Below are positions 24,495-36,699 of a DNA stretch of 64,000 bases, one piece after another; within the stretch, counting starts at the first letter, position 1, and every line of letters starts with the position of its first letter. Under the pieces are notes generated by a model that was given only the letters and a program-made list of their open reading frames with translations, had not been told where the DNA came from and searched no databases. Both the position numbers and the translations under genes were made by a program. The stretch covers positions 17,915,387 through 17,979,386 of the forward strand of contig OU612069.1 of the NCBI GenBank assembly GCA_914767715.1. Reading direction: 5' to 3'. The DNA is from Membranipora membranacea. Taxonomy: Eukaryota; Bryozoa; Gymnolaemata; Cheilostomatida; Membraniporidae.

Positions 24495-24766
24495 CTTTGA
24501 TTAAGAATCATGTGGTACCTGCTTTTCCTTTCTTTCCACCAATTGAGAGAAACTCGCATTTGGGGAAAGGCCTCCATATCCTCGTAATACTGGCTGAATG
24601 CCTCATTCGAAAGCAGTGTTTTAAACAAAAAAATATCAGCGAAACCACAGAAAGCCAGCCCTGGCTTACCTCTGGCCATGACTTCAGGTACTGATATGGT
24701 TTTGAGTTCCCTCCAAAATTTTCCCTCCAAATGTATCATTGATGACACAAAGTAAGTCCAGCCCAA
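24495..24766 (-). CDS. Possible orphan exon, weakly like a glutathione-transferase C-terminal domain
   Basis: An open stretch ends at a good donor (CAAAG|GTAAGC at 24495/24494). The reading contains E-V-M-A-R-G-K-P-G-L-A-F-C-G-F-A-D-I-F-L-F-K, then an E-D-M-E-A-F-P-Q-M-R helix-like piece. A 'G...F.G..ADI.LF' pattern is typical of the GST C-terminal all-helical fold, but the resemblance is loose. A second splice-bounded stretch ends at a GTGAGT donor at 24801 just upstream on the same strand. The acceptor of the 24495 exon is not convincing and no other exons of a GST gene were found. Confidence 0.2.
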
Positions 24767-25517
24767 TCAACTAGATTGGAGGTTCTGTTAGCATACTCAC
24801 CAATCAAAATCCAGTCTTTTTGTTTTGATTTCTATGTTGACCACATGCATGTCCAATGTTTTGGCAACAATGATAGGCCAGGGCAACTTTGATCTGATGT
24901 GCAACCATTTTTATCAACACTAATATTACTTGTGTAGGGCTCTTTCGTCATGAGTTATATATTTTATATATTCTGTGGAAGTATTGAACATATTTTATTC
25001 TCCTGTTGCTGATCGGACAAAAGGTGGGGAGTAAGATTCCACCAAGTAGTTCTCTGATGCCACTCTATAACAATGCCTTTATCGGTTTCATGTAACGACA
25101 ATGTGTTTTTTGTATACAGCTGAATAAATCATAGACGTGGCTGCTACAGTGTCTCAGTAAAGAAACTGCTGCAAAAGCTACCCAGTTCTCCAACGGATCC
25201 ACTAGTCTGCTGTTACATTTTTCAGGTACTAACTGACTTTCGTTTCTTTTCTTTTCGTCCAACACATCTGTCACTTTGAATTGCAAACATGGTGTTGGCT
25301 GATAGCCAAAGATATATAGTCATTTAGAACAATATGAACTAAGGTTTGACTATAAGGTACTTGAATTCCACTGGAGTAATAGGATTTAAAACTAAAATAA
25401 CTATAAATGCTGAACTATTCTATTGAGCCACTTAAAAGCTTGACAGTTCATCTGGGCCACAATGGAGCTGTATGCAAATACATGACTTGTATTTACCGAA
25501 TGGCTTGGGATTTTCAG

Positions 25518-25999
25518 TACAACCAGAGACTATAGATATAGAGACCTTCCAGTTGCCCATAAAATGCGAATAGCCAGTCAGCGTTATTCAACGGTCACGC
25601 CCACTTCTGATTGTAAAGTGAGCGCTGCTGCCTTGGACAGCAATGGGTTTCTCAATAAAATTTCGGGTTTTTCACCTGAGTTATTTGAGGCAATTAACCA
25701 CAATCTTGATGACAAAACCAGACCAGACAGCAACAAAGTCACTATCAACTTGTTATTGCATTCTTAGCCAGTGATTAATATTTTACAGGCCTGTATTTTT
25801 GTGAGAAAGTAAGGGGGGTTGGCAGTATAACCCATCATTGTTGCCCCAATGAACTCCCTCATTGGTTGCCCACTGCACTGTAATGATGGCCTGACATAGG
25901 TTAGCTGTTGTGATGAGTTTCACAGACAAAGTTTATCATGTCTGAGGACAAGGGGATACCAGAGACTATAGATAATATATCTATAGTCTGTGTTACAAC
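25518..25999. mobile_element. Non-autonomous DNA element (MITE-like) with short TIRs
   Basis: Ends at 25524 (CAGAGACTATAGATATA) and about 25993 (its complement, TATATCTATAGTCTGTG) form imperfect terminal inverted repeats of about 16 bp. The 6-bp direct repeat TACAAC flanks them at 25518-25523 and 25994-25999. The right end also carries an internal palindrome of AGACTATAGATA and its complement at 25967-25993. A 67-codon frame inside (25564-25767) has no recognisable domain and is not called a gene. Confidence 0.5.
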
Positions 26000-28900
26000 T
26001 GTTTTGAACATCAATGAGATGGCTCAGAAGGATTGATCAATTTTGCCATCTAGACAGCAAGGCAATGTCTCAAAGTATACATATTTATAATCCTGTGACC
26101 GGCTTGTGAGTGGATCTTATTGCGTTCATCCATATCATAAATAGCACACCAATATAATCTGGGATTTGTAATTTTGTAGACACAGGGAATAGCATAGCGT
26201 CATAGCTGTAAATCAGGATAGTGGAATAAACACTGGAAAGAGGAAGTCAATACACAGCAACCCATCACTGAGAGCTAATAGAAATCAATCAAAATCACTG
26301 AGATAAATCTGCCTGCCTGCCTGCCTGCCTGCCTGATATTCACATTAATGTTAACACCCAGGAAGTGTTTGAATAAGACTGATTTCATGAACTAATTAAT
26401 GTTGCAACTTTTTCTATATTCTTTCAATGAGCAGCTCTTGATCTGAGGATACTGTAGGACCCTATATTATGAGCATTACCATAATATATCATAGCTTCAT
26501 CATTATTGAAGGTATCAATTCCAATTAAATCTTATGATTTATTTATGTACAAACTGAGCATTGTTCTCAAACTTGTAAACATTTCATCCTCAAACTGACC
26601 GAATCTCAACCTGCTATCGATCTTTGAATTTTAAATTGTCAGCGACTCAGCGTTGGGAATGTGTTCCATTGATAACAGATGCACATTAAAACAAAAGAAA
26701 AGCTTCATACCCACAGTGATCACATGCACTAGACAAAGATCAACCTTATAATTCAGCTCAGAAACCGGTGATTCAATTTTTCTTCTGATTTTATTATTTC
26801 TTTATCATGCACACAGACACATAAAACTAATAAAAAACGTCCATAATAATGCAATTGAAAATCAGTGTAGGTCAATTATGCACCATTCTAAGACAGCTTG
26901 GGGAGATGAACCTTCAGTTAATCGTTGTATGATCTATCTAGCCTTGTCACACGGCTTCTTGGTAGGCATGTGACAAGGCTAGATATGCATTGTCAAACAC
27001 TAAATTGCTACTGACCGCACTTGCAGCAGTCTCAACACTTGAAACAGACCACTGATAATACAATTCACTTTGTACTGGCATGTTACAAAAAGGGTGGCCA
27101 CTGTGACAAGGCTTGAATTCACTGCATAACTTTCAGATCCCAGCGAAATTGATTATTTTACTTTCTATTCATGCTGGTGCACAATTTAGTAAGGCTTCTC
27201 TGTCAATAAACACATCCCTAATATTTTATTTGTAGTTAGAGTGCTGGATTATATAACTTAAGAGTCAGAGCAGGCTCCTCTTGATGTCGTTATTATATGT
27301 AACAATATGTAATGTAATGTAATATGACTATGAAATATGTATGTAATTTTAATTAAACCATAGACTTGATAACATTATTCAGTCTATGAATTAAACCCAT
27401 TTCGGGTTGATTTTGATCAGATTGGAATGCCTGCCTAGCCTACAACGGTGTCGCCATCTCTTTTCCTGATGACGAAAGCTTCATAATGTAAAACAGGAGA
27501 GAACTCAAGACGGTATGCCATCTCAAATAGAATGATGAGTAGCTAGGTAGCTATCGCACCGAACAAATCCTGAAAATGAAGAAAAGAAGTGTAATGTTAA
27601 GTAGTGTTGTCCTTTTTTCTGTCAGACAGAAAATAAACCACTGCAATAAAAAGTCATTCACTGTTCGGCCTTGCTTCAGTCAAGGAGTAAAAGAGTTCTT
27701 TTACACCTTGCTTCAGTTACACCTCGCCTTGTTAGTATAGCAAGATGGATACTGTTTGACAATCTTCGGCAAGTCTCTGATAGAGTTCTGTGGCCAAATA
27801 ACAATGCCTAATATACCTGCAGCTAAATTTGAAAGGATGTTTTATCAGAGACTATGATTTAATGTCACAGCTGTCAAGCTGTGGTCAAGCTGTGGTCGCT
27901 GCAGTAAACTCTTTGGTACCACAAGAACAGACGGGATAACTATGTGAACAGTTGAAAGGTTTACAGATTTATAGATTTATTTGTATTCCACTGTTGAAAT
28001 ACTGTTATTTGGCAAAATATGAGTCAGTGGCATTATCAACCACATTCTAAGTCTGAGCGTACAGTAACCTTCAATATCTCAATTCACTTGCATACAAAAT
28101 CATTGCAACGCTACAACTAAGTGGATAGAGCAGTGTCGCTGCGCCGTGAGGAATGCTCTGAATAAGTAAGGAAACTTCCTAGATTGTACATTCCAGTCTA
28201 GAGCATTCGTATGTTTCTGGTGATAACACAAATTCAAACACAAGTAGATTGATCAGACCTTAGTCTACGAATAACCTGTGTATCCAAGTCTGATGGGCAT
28301 AGCTTGATTTTGGTTGCAAAACCCTAGAAATATAATGCACCATGGGCATATCATCCCTGGCTACAAATCTGTCTATTCCTACCCCATTACTTAAGATAAC
28401 AAGCACACAATGTAAGTGCAAATTGTTGAGGGATTAATACTAGCTACTAGCTCGAGTTCTGCTAGCAAGGGGGCATAGGCATCTGGAGTTACAAACATGT
28501 CTAATTTGCCAATGTCCATTATCAATACCCCCCCCCCCCCCAAACGGGGTGACCTAATGTTAGCAAGTACTAAATTGGTGTCGCTCTATATAAATTCAAG
28601 ATGTTGAGTAAATGTTAGCTAGCTTTGAATTTAGCTGTGTGCAAAAAGGTAAACTTTTGCTCCGGCGATTACTCTTCAAGGATATAAAATATTGATGCAA
28701 TTGTTTTCCAGTGTCTAAAGAACTTGGCATTCTTGGGACCAACATTACCATGTAATCACAGACAAACCCCATACCCTTAATTATGCTGATTTTGTCTTAA
28801 CAAAACTTTTGCCATGACTTGTATGAAAGCATCAAATTTGTCATCTTTGCTACAGGACTTTCCATATCTGAGAATGGAATGTTGAGGAGGTAGCATCACA

Positions 28901-30713
28901 TAACCGATACCGCGGTAGTTATTGAGTACACTTTACCATGGGATGTATACTACACCGTTTCCACCTACTGTTGTGTGGCAGTTTATTGATCAACTAAATA
29001 AGGCCAACAAACACAATTAACACAGTACCGCTGAGCCAAAAAAATCCATCTGCTGTGCGCTTAGCCTAATGTCTTCCCATAACGTATGACATATAAAAAC
29101 ACGCAAAAATGGCATGTTACCAATATTGGGATCGAAACGTTGCACAATGTAAATCTTTCACTAGATGCTCTTAGCTGTGTAAGCTTTTTAGGGAATTCTT
29201 TTTTGTTTGAGAGATTGAATTTATGAGAAAGACAACTATGAGACATAATGTGCAGAGCGACCATTTATCATGGCCATGACCATCCAGCCCAGTGGCCAGA
29301 AAATCTCTGCAATAATCTCATTATCCACAACACAATAATATTTTATACGAAAACCCTGATTAATTGCAGAAGGCAATACAACTGATTTAAAAAAGTTTGG
29401 GTTATGCCTCGGTGTCCTTAGATAGGTTAAGGTACACCCTGGATTGATGTGATACTTACTTTATAGGCATGAAGAGCATGATTGCTCAACCACGGTTACT
29501 TTCTCAATCGAGGCTTCCAGAAGCTAGCTACTCGGCATCTGATCTTCTCGAACATTTGAGGGGACAAGTAAGATTCTGGTGTCTGCTATTGCCTTCAAAA
29601 GAGGGCAGTAGTATACTGACATATAATCCTTGAATTATGCTGAATATCCCATGTTAGGCTGTTTGTAATTAGTCTGTTGAAGATAGAATCGGTACTCATT
29701 CATAGTTTCCCTGACATTCAATATCCTCCAGCAGTGAACTGTATACTATATCTTATCATTCTAAAGATAGAAGAAATTAATAAAGGCAATTAGCAACAAG
29801 CCACAAAACATCCACCTAACCATCTCCACCTCCATCTTACTAGGTGGGGTGACTCAATGTTAGCTAGCGTGATATTCTGCCTAGCTGTGGTGGGAGCCTA
29901 TATAAAGTAATTTTGGTGAGTACATTTGCTTGAAATAGCAAATCCCCTACCAATAGTGCTATCCTCTAGGGTACGAAGTTTATCGTACACATATTTTCGA
30001 TGGAACACAAGACGCCATCGGATTAGCTTTTTTTTGGTTTTGCCCTGTTGTTTTTGTCAGAGATTTTATGATAACCTACTCCCAGAACTCTTGCAAAATT
30101 GAAGTGCGTGATATTCACCTGTGGGTCAAATAATTCCCAGTCATTATTCAATATGTTTTAGTGTTGATGGTAGGGAGGCTTACATTGAGAATAAATGAGG
30201 CTTGCATGAGGCTCTCATCATCAGAATCACTTGCTCAGAACTATTTGGTTATTCACTTAGAAACATTCAGTTCCATCTAGCAGTGAGTGGTTTGTGAACG
30301 GGAACACACCTCTTCATTTCACTCAGATAGCATTTTTGGCTATTTATCTGTAATTGGAACACACCTGACCCGTCATTGGGGCTGTTGATGTACTTGAAAT
30401 TGTCAACATCCTTTATTGCTATTCAACGATATGTTATATACATGATCAACAACGTTAATGATATTCTTTTCAATTTCCTTTCTGGTTTTTCTGTTGCTAT
30501 TTTTTTCTGGCACTGAGTGCAAAATATCTCTTATACGACGGCTTTGGTTGCCAATAGAAGTATTTATTTATACATTGAAATGGTACTTACTCTACTGGCA
30601 ATTCGACGGCAGCATAGTTGCTCTACTGCAGGAACATTCTCAATCTAAGCAAGTTGTTGTTTATTTACTAGCCTATATCTCATCATTCATTGCATCAAGC
30701 AAATCTTCAAACT
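26000..30713. other. Long stretch without a supported gene
   Basis: Includes a (GCCT)n microsatellite at 26310-26334 and a hairpin with 15-nt arms at 26937-26951 and 26969-26983 (TCTAGCCTTGTCACA and its complement). It also holds a dispersed repeat at 28109-28219 related to 23569-23692 and a poly-C run near 28527-28541. The TM and tail exons of the NHL gene at 30714-33427 would be expected here on the minus strand, but I could not find them. Confidence 0.5.
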
Positions 30714-33427
30714 CTATCCTGACGTCTGGTTTCCTGCTGGCAGTTGAGGACTGAACGAGCCCTCCGTCTCATTTGCCTGAGGTATACTGATATGTGTGTC
30801 TTGCATTTTGTTGGATGTGACAATAGGCTGCTTGCAAATAATAAATCCAGAAATATTGTGCTCCCACACATTCCAGTGGGCAGTATCAGCTTCTGCAATT
30901 ACACTACATTACACTAATTAGGCTACATGTACTACTACAGTTATTTGCGAGAGGGGTTATAGAGAGACATCTCATTATTAACCCAGTTACCAGTTGCTGA
31001 GTAAACCCAGACTGGTCACAAAGTTGATAATACTCCGTTTAATATTCAGCGTATATTTCATATTGAGTCTATGAGCTTCAACCGTCCTGCACTGTATCAG
31101 TTTGATACGCTTGACCGATTTCAATGGCAGGTCTGCCTTATAAGTCTGCTCGCAGGTGCTTATATAGAATTATAATGTAATACGTTTTCCTGGTGTAGCT
31201 TGCAATAAAATGAATTTTTTTTAGAAAAACATTTTGATCCTTGTTCGGCTTTTTCTAACGAGTAGATCGGTATGAATAAAAAAGTTAAGGTAAGAGAATT
31301 ACAGAGGGGGGCAAATGTTTTTCGCTAGATGATAATATATACAAAAATGCAGGAGAGGCAGATAGGAAAATTGTACACAACGTGGGGGAGATAAGCCGTA
31401 ACTCATAAATTACCTTAAACCAGCAGAGCAAGCACTGATATGCTGTCAATTTTTGTACACCCTTGACGCTGAAATGTAGAAATAAGTGCTGCAAATAATT
31501 TATAAACAACATCATCATGAAATAAAAGTGACAATGTTACCATCGTTTAAAATCTCCATCATGTGTTCAGTATAATCTCCGAGAAGTGAATAATTACCAT
31601 ATGGAAGGAAGAGGGGCTTGCCTTCAGCTACTAAAATCACAAAGTAAATTATTTCATAGATGATGAGTGCTTCTAGAATGATCAATGTCAGGTCGATTTG
31701 TGTGCGTAATGGCTCCCTTTAAGCGTATCCAGGTCGGCCAGCTAGCTAACTCTTGCAAACACACACTCATTATTGAGATTGGTAAATTGGACACCAAAAT
31801 ATATACTCACCATTTTTATCAGTGATCAAATTCGTAACATCCGAGACTTCATTGTTGGCAATGGGGTCATCAGGAGTTCCACTTAAACCATTTTTTTCTA
31901 CAGAAGGTTAAATCATAATTCCTTGCCTACATGTTAAACTCACCTGTCACTGCTCTTATGTGGTTTTGTAAATCATCAGAAATATAGAGAGTACTGCCGA
32001 TGATTGCTAGAGACTGAGGTTTGTTGTGTTCACAAGAGCTTAGGTTGCTTAAAACATATTCCCCCAAAGCTGGACATATTTTGAATGTCTGATTGATTTT
32101 TAAATCTATCAATATTAATCTTTCTTCATATGGGGATGAGACCAAGATAAGTTGATCAGAAATAATGGCCATACCATTCAACCTAGTTCTGTTTGTCATT
32201 AGGATCATGTCATATGGGCTGTATTCTTCCTGCCCTGCTATTGTGATTGACTCATTTCTCACTCGATCATATCTCACTACACTATCACTGGTCAGCATAT
32301 ATATGTATCCACATTTTGGCCTTTGTATCAGTTTATAAATGGGCACATGATTGTATCTAAGTGTTTGCGCAACTGGTTTTCCAAGAAACGTTACTGACCG
32401 CAAAGTGAGGAAGTCACATACCAACAACTGGTTCTCAAATTGTTGATCAATAATCACGGCACTGGGCCGAAAAAATATTGGATCATCTCCATCTTTGACA
32501 CTACCGAAAACTTCTGTACAGTTGCCAGTAAAATGAGAAGTCATCGAAGTCCTTCTATCTAAACGGCGTAAACAATTATTCCTTTGATCTGCTAAGATCA
32601 CCGTAGATGCAGTAACTTGTGCAAAACCAGATATGCAAAAGAACTTTGCTGTAGTTCCTACTCCTTCGGCATATCCAATATATCTTGAACCAACAATTGT
32701 CGATTTTTTGTCCCCATTTGCTGTCCATAATTTGAACTTGTCCGAGAAAAGCAAGTTTCCAGGTGTGAATTGATCGGTCTCAATGTGAAATATCCTATGT
32801 GATGTTTTTGTGAAGCTAGTCACATTAGCATCCCCATTCAATCTGTAATTTATAGAATGACATAATATATTGAGTGAGATATCAGGATTTACTTATTGAT
32901 CAGGGTAACCTCTAAGTTAGATCTTCCACACCTTAGGCAACTAACTGATATTTTTCTCAAAGTCAGAATTGTGATAATATGTTGATATTGAATATGCATG
33001 CGGACTAAATAATGATCACTTACCTATATTCTAAGGCTTTTACAATACAAATAGATAAGAGGCCGAAGATGGCAGCACCCAGTAGCCCCTGTAAGGAAGG
33101 AAGTATAGGGGTATACAAATCAACCTGATTTGTTGACCGTTCACAAAACCTTCAACTCATAAATGCTCAACAATGTAACTGTGTTATTGTAGGTGATGTG
33201 TGTTGTTATTTCTATATTATATTGTATTGTAAGTCATTATCCCTATATCCCTGTCAAAGGGCCAAGATAAAAATTGCTAATATTGGTCACTAGGATAGAT
33301 TTTGAGAGCCTGGGTGTTCTTGATTTGGCAATGGTATGGATGTTCAGCGTAATGGCTTGCCTAATCTGTCAAACTCAACGTAAACATATACATATCCCAC
33401 AGCAGCTTCACTTACCTTTGATGGCAT
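30714..33427 (-). CDS. NHL beta-propeller receptor-like protein, copy D (signal peptide, propeller, modules; 3' end unresolved)
   Basis: Exons on the minus strand: 33427-33416 (start ATG, M-P-S-K; this exon has an AG acceptor at 33531, so 5' UTR is likely), 33088-33024, 32842-31944, 31897-31811, 31630-31541, and probably 30892-30714. Phases agree at every join (0, 2, 1, 1, 1). M-P-S-K-G-L-L-G-A-A-I-F-G-L-L-S-I-C-I-V-K-A is a good signal peptide; the start was chosen for this reason, since the upstream in-frame stretch lacks another clear start. The 899-nt exon encodes about 300 residues with NHL-type blades, such as V-I-L-A-D-Q-R-N-N-C-L-R-R-L-D, N-Q-L-L-V-C-D-F and L-Y-I-S-D-D-L-Q-N-H-I-R, and several N-glycosylation sites. 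Known NHL propellers bind protein or nucleic-acid partners. An extracellular site follows here from the signal peptide. The small exons match modules of copies A and B. A membrane helix and tail were not found at this locus. Confidence 0.65.
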
Positions 33428-33851
33428 TATAGTCAGCCTGTTCCTTCCAGCACCAGCATTCAATCGAGCAGCCAAGGCTCCGCTCAAATTAATACCACCA
33501 ATATTGTGCCAAAAGATGTGATCGCCCTCATCTATTTGAAATGGGCAAAAAATGAAAATTAGCCGCAAATATCCAGAATATTTTCCTTGAGAGGGTGTTG
33601 AGTCTGTCGTCATTTGTTATCTTTTGTATGATCGATGTTTGCAAAAAGTGGTACATCATTTTATTGCAGAGTTTTATAAAACAGTACATGAGATACTGTA
33701 AACAAAGAATCCCTCCTTTTATTGAGGTTTGGCCCATAATTTAACATAGAAACATCTTTCAATGGCCTGTAGTGTTGCTGCTTACATAATGATGGTAAAT
33801 TTTTAGGCATCAGAGGCCCCAACACTAGCCAAATGCATTTGGAGCCGATCA

Positions 33852-34046
33852 TTAATTTTTGTAATCCAGTTTGTATTGATGGGCGCTATGGATTTGGAGC
33901 AACTGACTAACGATAACAAAACTAACCATCATTGTCACAGGAAAAATGAAAAGTCGGATGATTTCAGCAAAGGTACCACATATGAGCTGATGTCCTGTTT
34001 GAATTTCACAAGTGGCAATAAATGTTTGATCAATAATTAGAGCCAT
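33852..34046 (-). pseudogene. NHL propeller fragment
   Basis: The minus-strand reading A-L-I-I-D-Q-T-F...H-Q-L-I-C-G-T-F-A-E-I-I-R-L-F aligns with A-V-I-I-D-Q-Q-F-E-N-Q-L-L-V-C-D-F-L-T-L-R of the 32-kb propeller exon. The remaining blades are absent, and the continuation is a hydrophobic stretch unlike the propeller. Probably a decayed piece of another copy. A separate open stretch at 34416-34625 has no supported identity. Confidence 0.35.
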
Positions 34047-35261
34047 TGCATTGTGTTAGAACTGAGACCACAGATGTGCAACCAGGATATTAAATGCAAT
34101 TTACACCAGTTACTTGGCCTTAACGGATAAATGTTTTTAATGATGAAGTTATCATGTGAAAACCAGAAGGCTGAAGTATTTGGAGTAAGTGTCTAATATT
34201 AATGTGCAGAAACTGATTTGACTGGTCATTCTATGAACAGAGACATCATGCAGCTGGAATTGATGGACGGAAATGGCTTGCGCCTGATATGCTGGCAATT
34301 TTATTTTTATAATTTGTTATAAAAGGAAGAAAAGGACTCATTGATCTCGTAACAAACAAACAGAAATATATAGGCAGCTAAAATTGGCGGCAATCTAGTT
34401 TACCCGAAATAATATCTAATGATCTTTTTTGACATTGTAGGCGGTCCTTAATATCCATCCATAGTCACCTACATGAACAGTTTTCGTGTCTACTAAAGGC
34501 TGCATCAATGCTATGATCAACGATGGCTGACTCTTAATCTGTTGGATGAGGCAAAAAAAGAGTGCAGCCTCAGCTGTCACATTTAATGACACCAAAGGGA
34601 CTGTATGAGAGTTACTACATACCATATATCTTAGTTCATACCAAGTGATTCAGATTTTTGCCTTGCGGCCAATATTTGGTTTTATGATGTGCAAAAAATA
34701 TCAAGCTAATTGCACTTCCCACAGATGTTGAATTTGAGATGAACCACCACATAGATAATTGATTATCCTAGCAGATATCATTTTTTTGTTGTTGAGGCAT
34801 TCAATTTAAAATCATCCCATTTGCATCCTGGTAAAGTCAGCTAATTTGCCTGTCACAAGCTGTTCAGTGTTATCCCTTCTAAGTTTATAAGCAAAAAATG
34901 ATTCAAAGGATCTGACAGAATAAACAAAGGCAGAAAACCGATGAGTTTGAGCAAAATACTTGTGGCTGAAGCCGATGGTGATAACATCAGCGGGATCATG
35001 TATTTTGTTTCTCAGTAATATTTATTGAAAGTTACTCATGTTACTTGCATCTTATATTGTCTAACAGGGGTGTTTTGTAACTAAGAATATGCGATTCCCA
35101 AAAATGTATGACATATTATGTGCTATCTGTATCTATTTCTGATGTTCTTACATCAATTGAACACAACATCAGTTCAAGGAGAAGCTGGCGTAGAGGGTTA
35201 CAAGCAGTAATTGTTTCTCAGAACTCACTGTAGCTATTATTCAAACTGCAGACTATGAAAT

Positions 35262-35778
35262 TTATATACCAGGGGTGCCCAACCTTTTCTCTCACATGAG
35301 CCATTTCAAAAATCAATTAAACCAAATGAGCTGACCACGTCGCATGTTGACAACATGGAAACAGTCAGTGATATATATGTATCATATTCATTCATGTATA
35401 AGTGTTGGCAAAAATTCCAAAGCAAAGTCATTGTGTGAGATTAAAAAATTTTGAGGCAATTTCTGGTCATATAAGGCGCCCTGGAGTTTTGTAAGCATTT
35501 TAAGCATTTTGCAAATTTTTGTAAGCATTTTAGAAAATTTAGGTTGGCAAATCTGCAAGAAGACAACTCTACACACATATTACAATGCAGGCACCCAGTG
35601 TAATGAACTTGTATACACTATACATACATTTAATGTACATTGTACATGCATGAATTGAACGCATGAAATTCGCGCCAAAAAGCGCGTGAAATTTGCAAAT
35701 ATTAAAATGAGCCACCCAAAAAGCCAAAATGAGCCGAGGTGGCCCATGAGCCATAGGTTGGGCACCCCTGATATATAC
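35262..35778. mobile_element. hAT-like non-autonomous element
   Basis: Terminal inverted repeats CAGGGGTGCCCAACC at 35270 and its complement ending at 35770, of the type known from hAT elements. They are flanked by nearly identical 8-bp sequences, TTATATAC (35262-35269) and ATATATAC (35771-35778), fitting the 8-bp hAT target duplication. The interior is 501 bp without a transposase and has 'atgagcca' near both ends. Overlapping minus-strand frames inside are not genes. Confidence 0.8.
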
Positions 35779-36083
35779 TATACTGGCTATGACATGTACT
35801 GGAGTAATGTCTAGCGATGCGATGTGTAGTAAGGTAGAAAATTTGCCTTTGTGGACTAAGAACTATGCACACAGTTATATGATGTATTGGTGGTTATGTT
35901 TGTAACAATATTGTAATACAAATACTTGTAATATGAATTTGTTGGTTCCATTCAACTTATTTCTGTGTTCCTGTGTTCTTATTCTCGGAATTATCGGAAT
36001 ATGTCGATAAAAATTAAATCTTAGACAGTCTTAATAATACAAATTTATCGTAGAACATGTGGGTGAGTAGATTGGTATCATCA

Positions 36084-36287
36084 TCAATTCACGCTTATCG
36101 CAGTATAAACATGTCTGTCTGGTGAGATGTCATGAATAAGTGTTGCATATTCTATAGATTCTATTTCCACAGGACATTTGGAGAGAAATGATTTGAGTGC
36201 TGCTGGATACTGACTGACAATTCTTCCGGAGCTACAACTTCGTAATGGGAATTGCCTACTGTTGCATTGCTTCCTCTGACCGATGAC
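36084..36287 (-). CDS. NHL-family receptor tail, copy C: two tyrosine-motif exons
   Basis: Exon 36287-36211 (phase 2 in, phase 1 out) and exon 36160-36084 are split by a 50-nt intron with GTATCC donor and TAG acceptor, the same place and size as the 49-nt intron of copy B. The first reads S-S-V-R-G-S-N...N-S-H-Y-E-V-V; the second reads S-I-E-Y-A-T-L-I-H...H-V-Y-T-A-I-S-V-N then TGA. The two tyrosines are 14 residues apart, as in copy B, giving YxxL-x10-YxxI. Upstream, a minus-strand piece ending G-K-T-K-R with donor GTAAAT at 36403 matches the end of the copy B helix exon. The helix itself is replaced by a minisatellite, so this copy is probably broken. Confidence 0.6.
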   Translation of the reverse strand, partial: VIGQRKQCNSRQFPLRSCSSGRIVSQYPAALKSFLSKCPVEIESIEYATLIHDISPDRHVYTAISVN

Positions 36288-36430
36288 CTATGAATAGGTT
36301 AAGAACAAGTAAAGTTTTCAATAATTGATTGGTGTTTTTAGTTAAAAAGTTATACACTCTATACTCATCAGGCTGCAGATACTATTAATCAGAATAATTT
36401 ACCTCTTAGTTTTGCCCGATACCGATGTAG

Positions 36431-36645
36431 TATTGTAAACTGTCCCCCTCGCGAAAACAACCCCGGGCATTTTACAATATTGTAAACTGTCCCTGGGACA
36501 CTTTACAATAAAAACAGGCCCATTGTAAACTGCCCCCCTCCCCTATTGTATTGTAAACTGACCCTCCTATTGTAAGCTCTCCCCCCCCCCTATTGTAAAA
36601 TGTCCCCCCTATTGTAAAGTGTCCCCCTATTGTAGGTGTCCGCCC
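36431..36645. repeat. Minisatellite of 'attgtaaactgtccccct'-type units
   Basis: About ten variant units of roughly 17-25 bp with the shared pieces 'attgtaaa' and 'gtcccc', with variable C-run length. It cuts into the expected position of the membrane-helix exon of receptor copy C. Confidence 0.75.
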
Positions 36646-36699
36646 TGTTGATGACTGTCCATTTCAAGGTCACAGCTGTTTAGCATCATTCTAAATGAG

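Noticed and set aside
25065-25286. 73-codon minus-strand frame
   Set aside because: Open, but without clear splice sites or recognisable similarity; it could not be joined in phase to the nearby exon candidate at 24495-24766.
30458-30754. Plus-strand frame with a hydrophobic start resembling a signal peptide
   Set aside because: The remainder has no cysteine pattern or domain, and it overlaps a minus-strand exon candidate of the NHL gene that has matching phase and module similarity.
7870-33427. One giant receptor gene joining the 31-33 kb propeller to the 8-kb helix and tail
   Set aside because: It would need an intron of about 21 kb containing another gene on the same strand and the satellite array. 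Separate, partly broken copies are simpler, though RNA data could overturn this.
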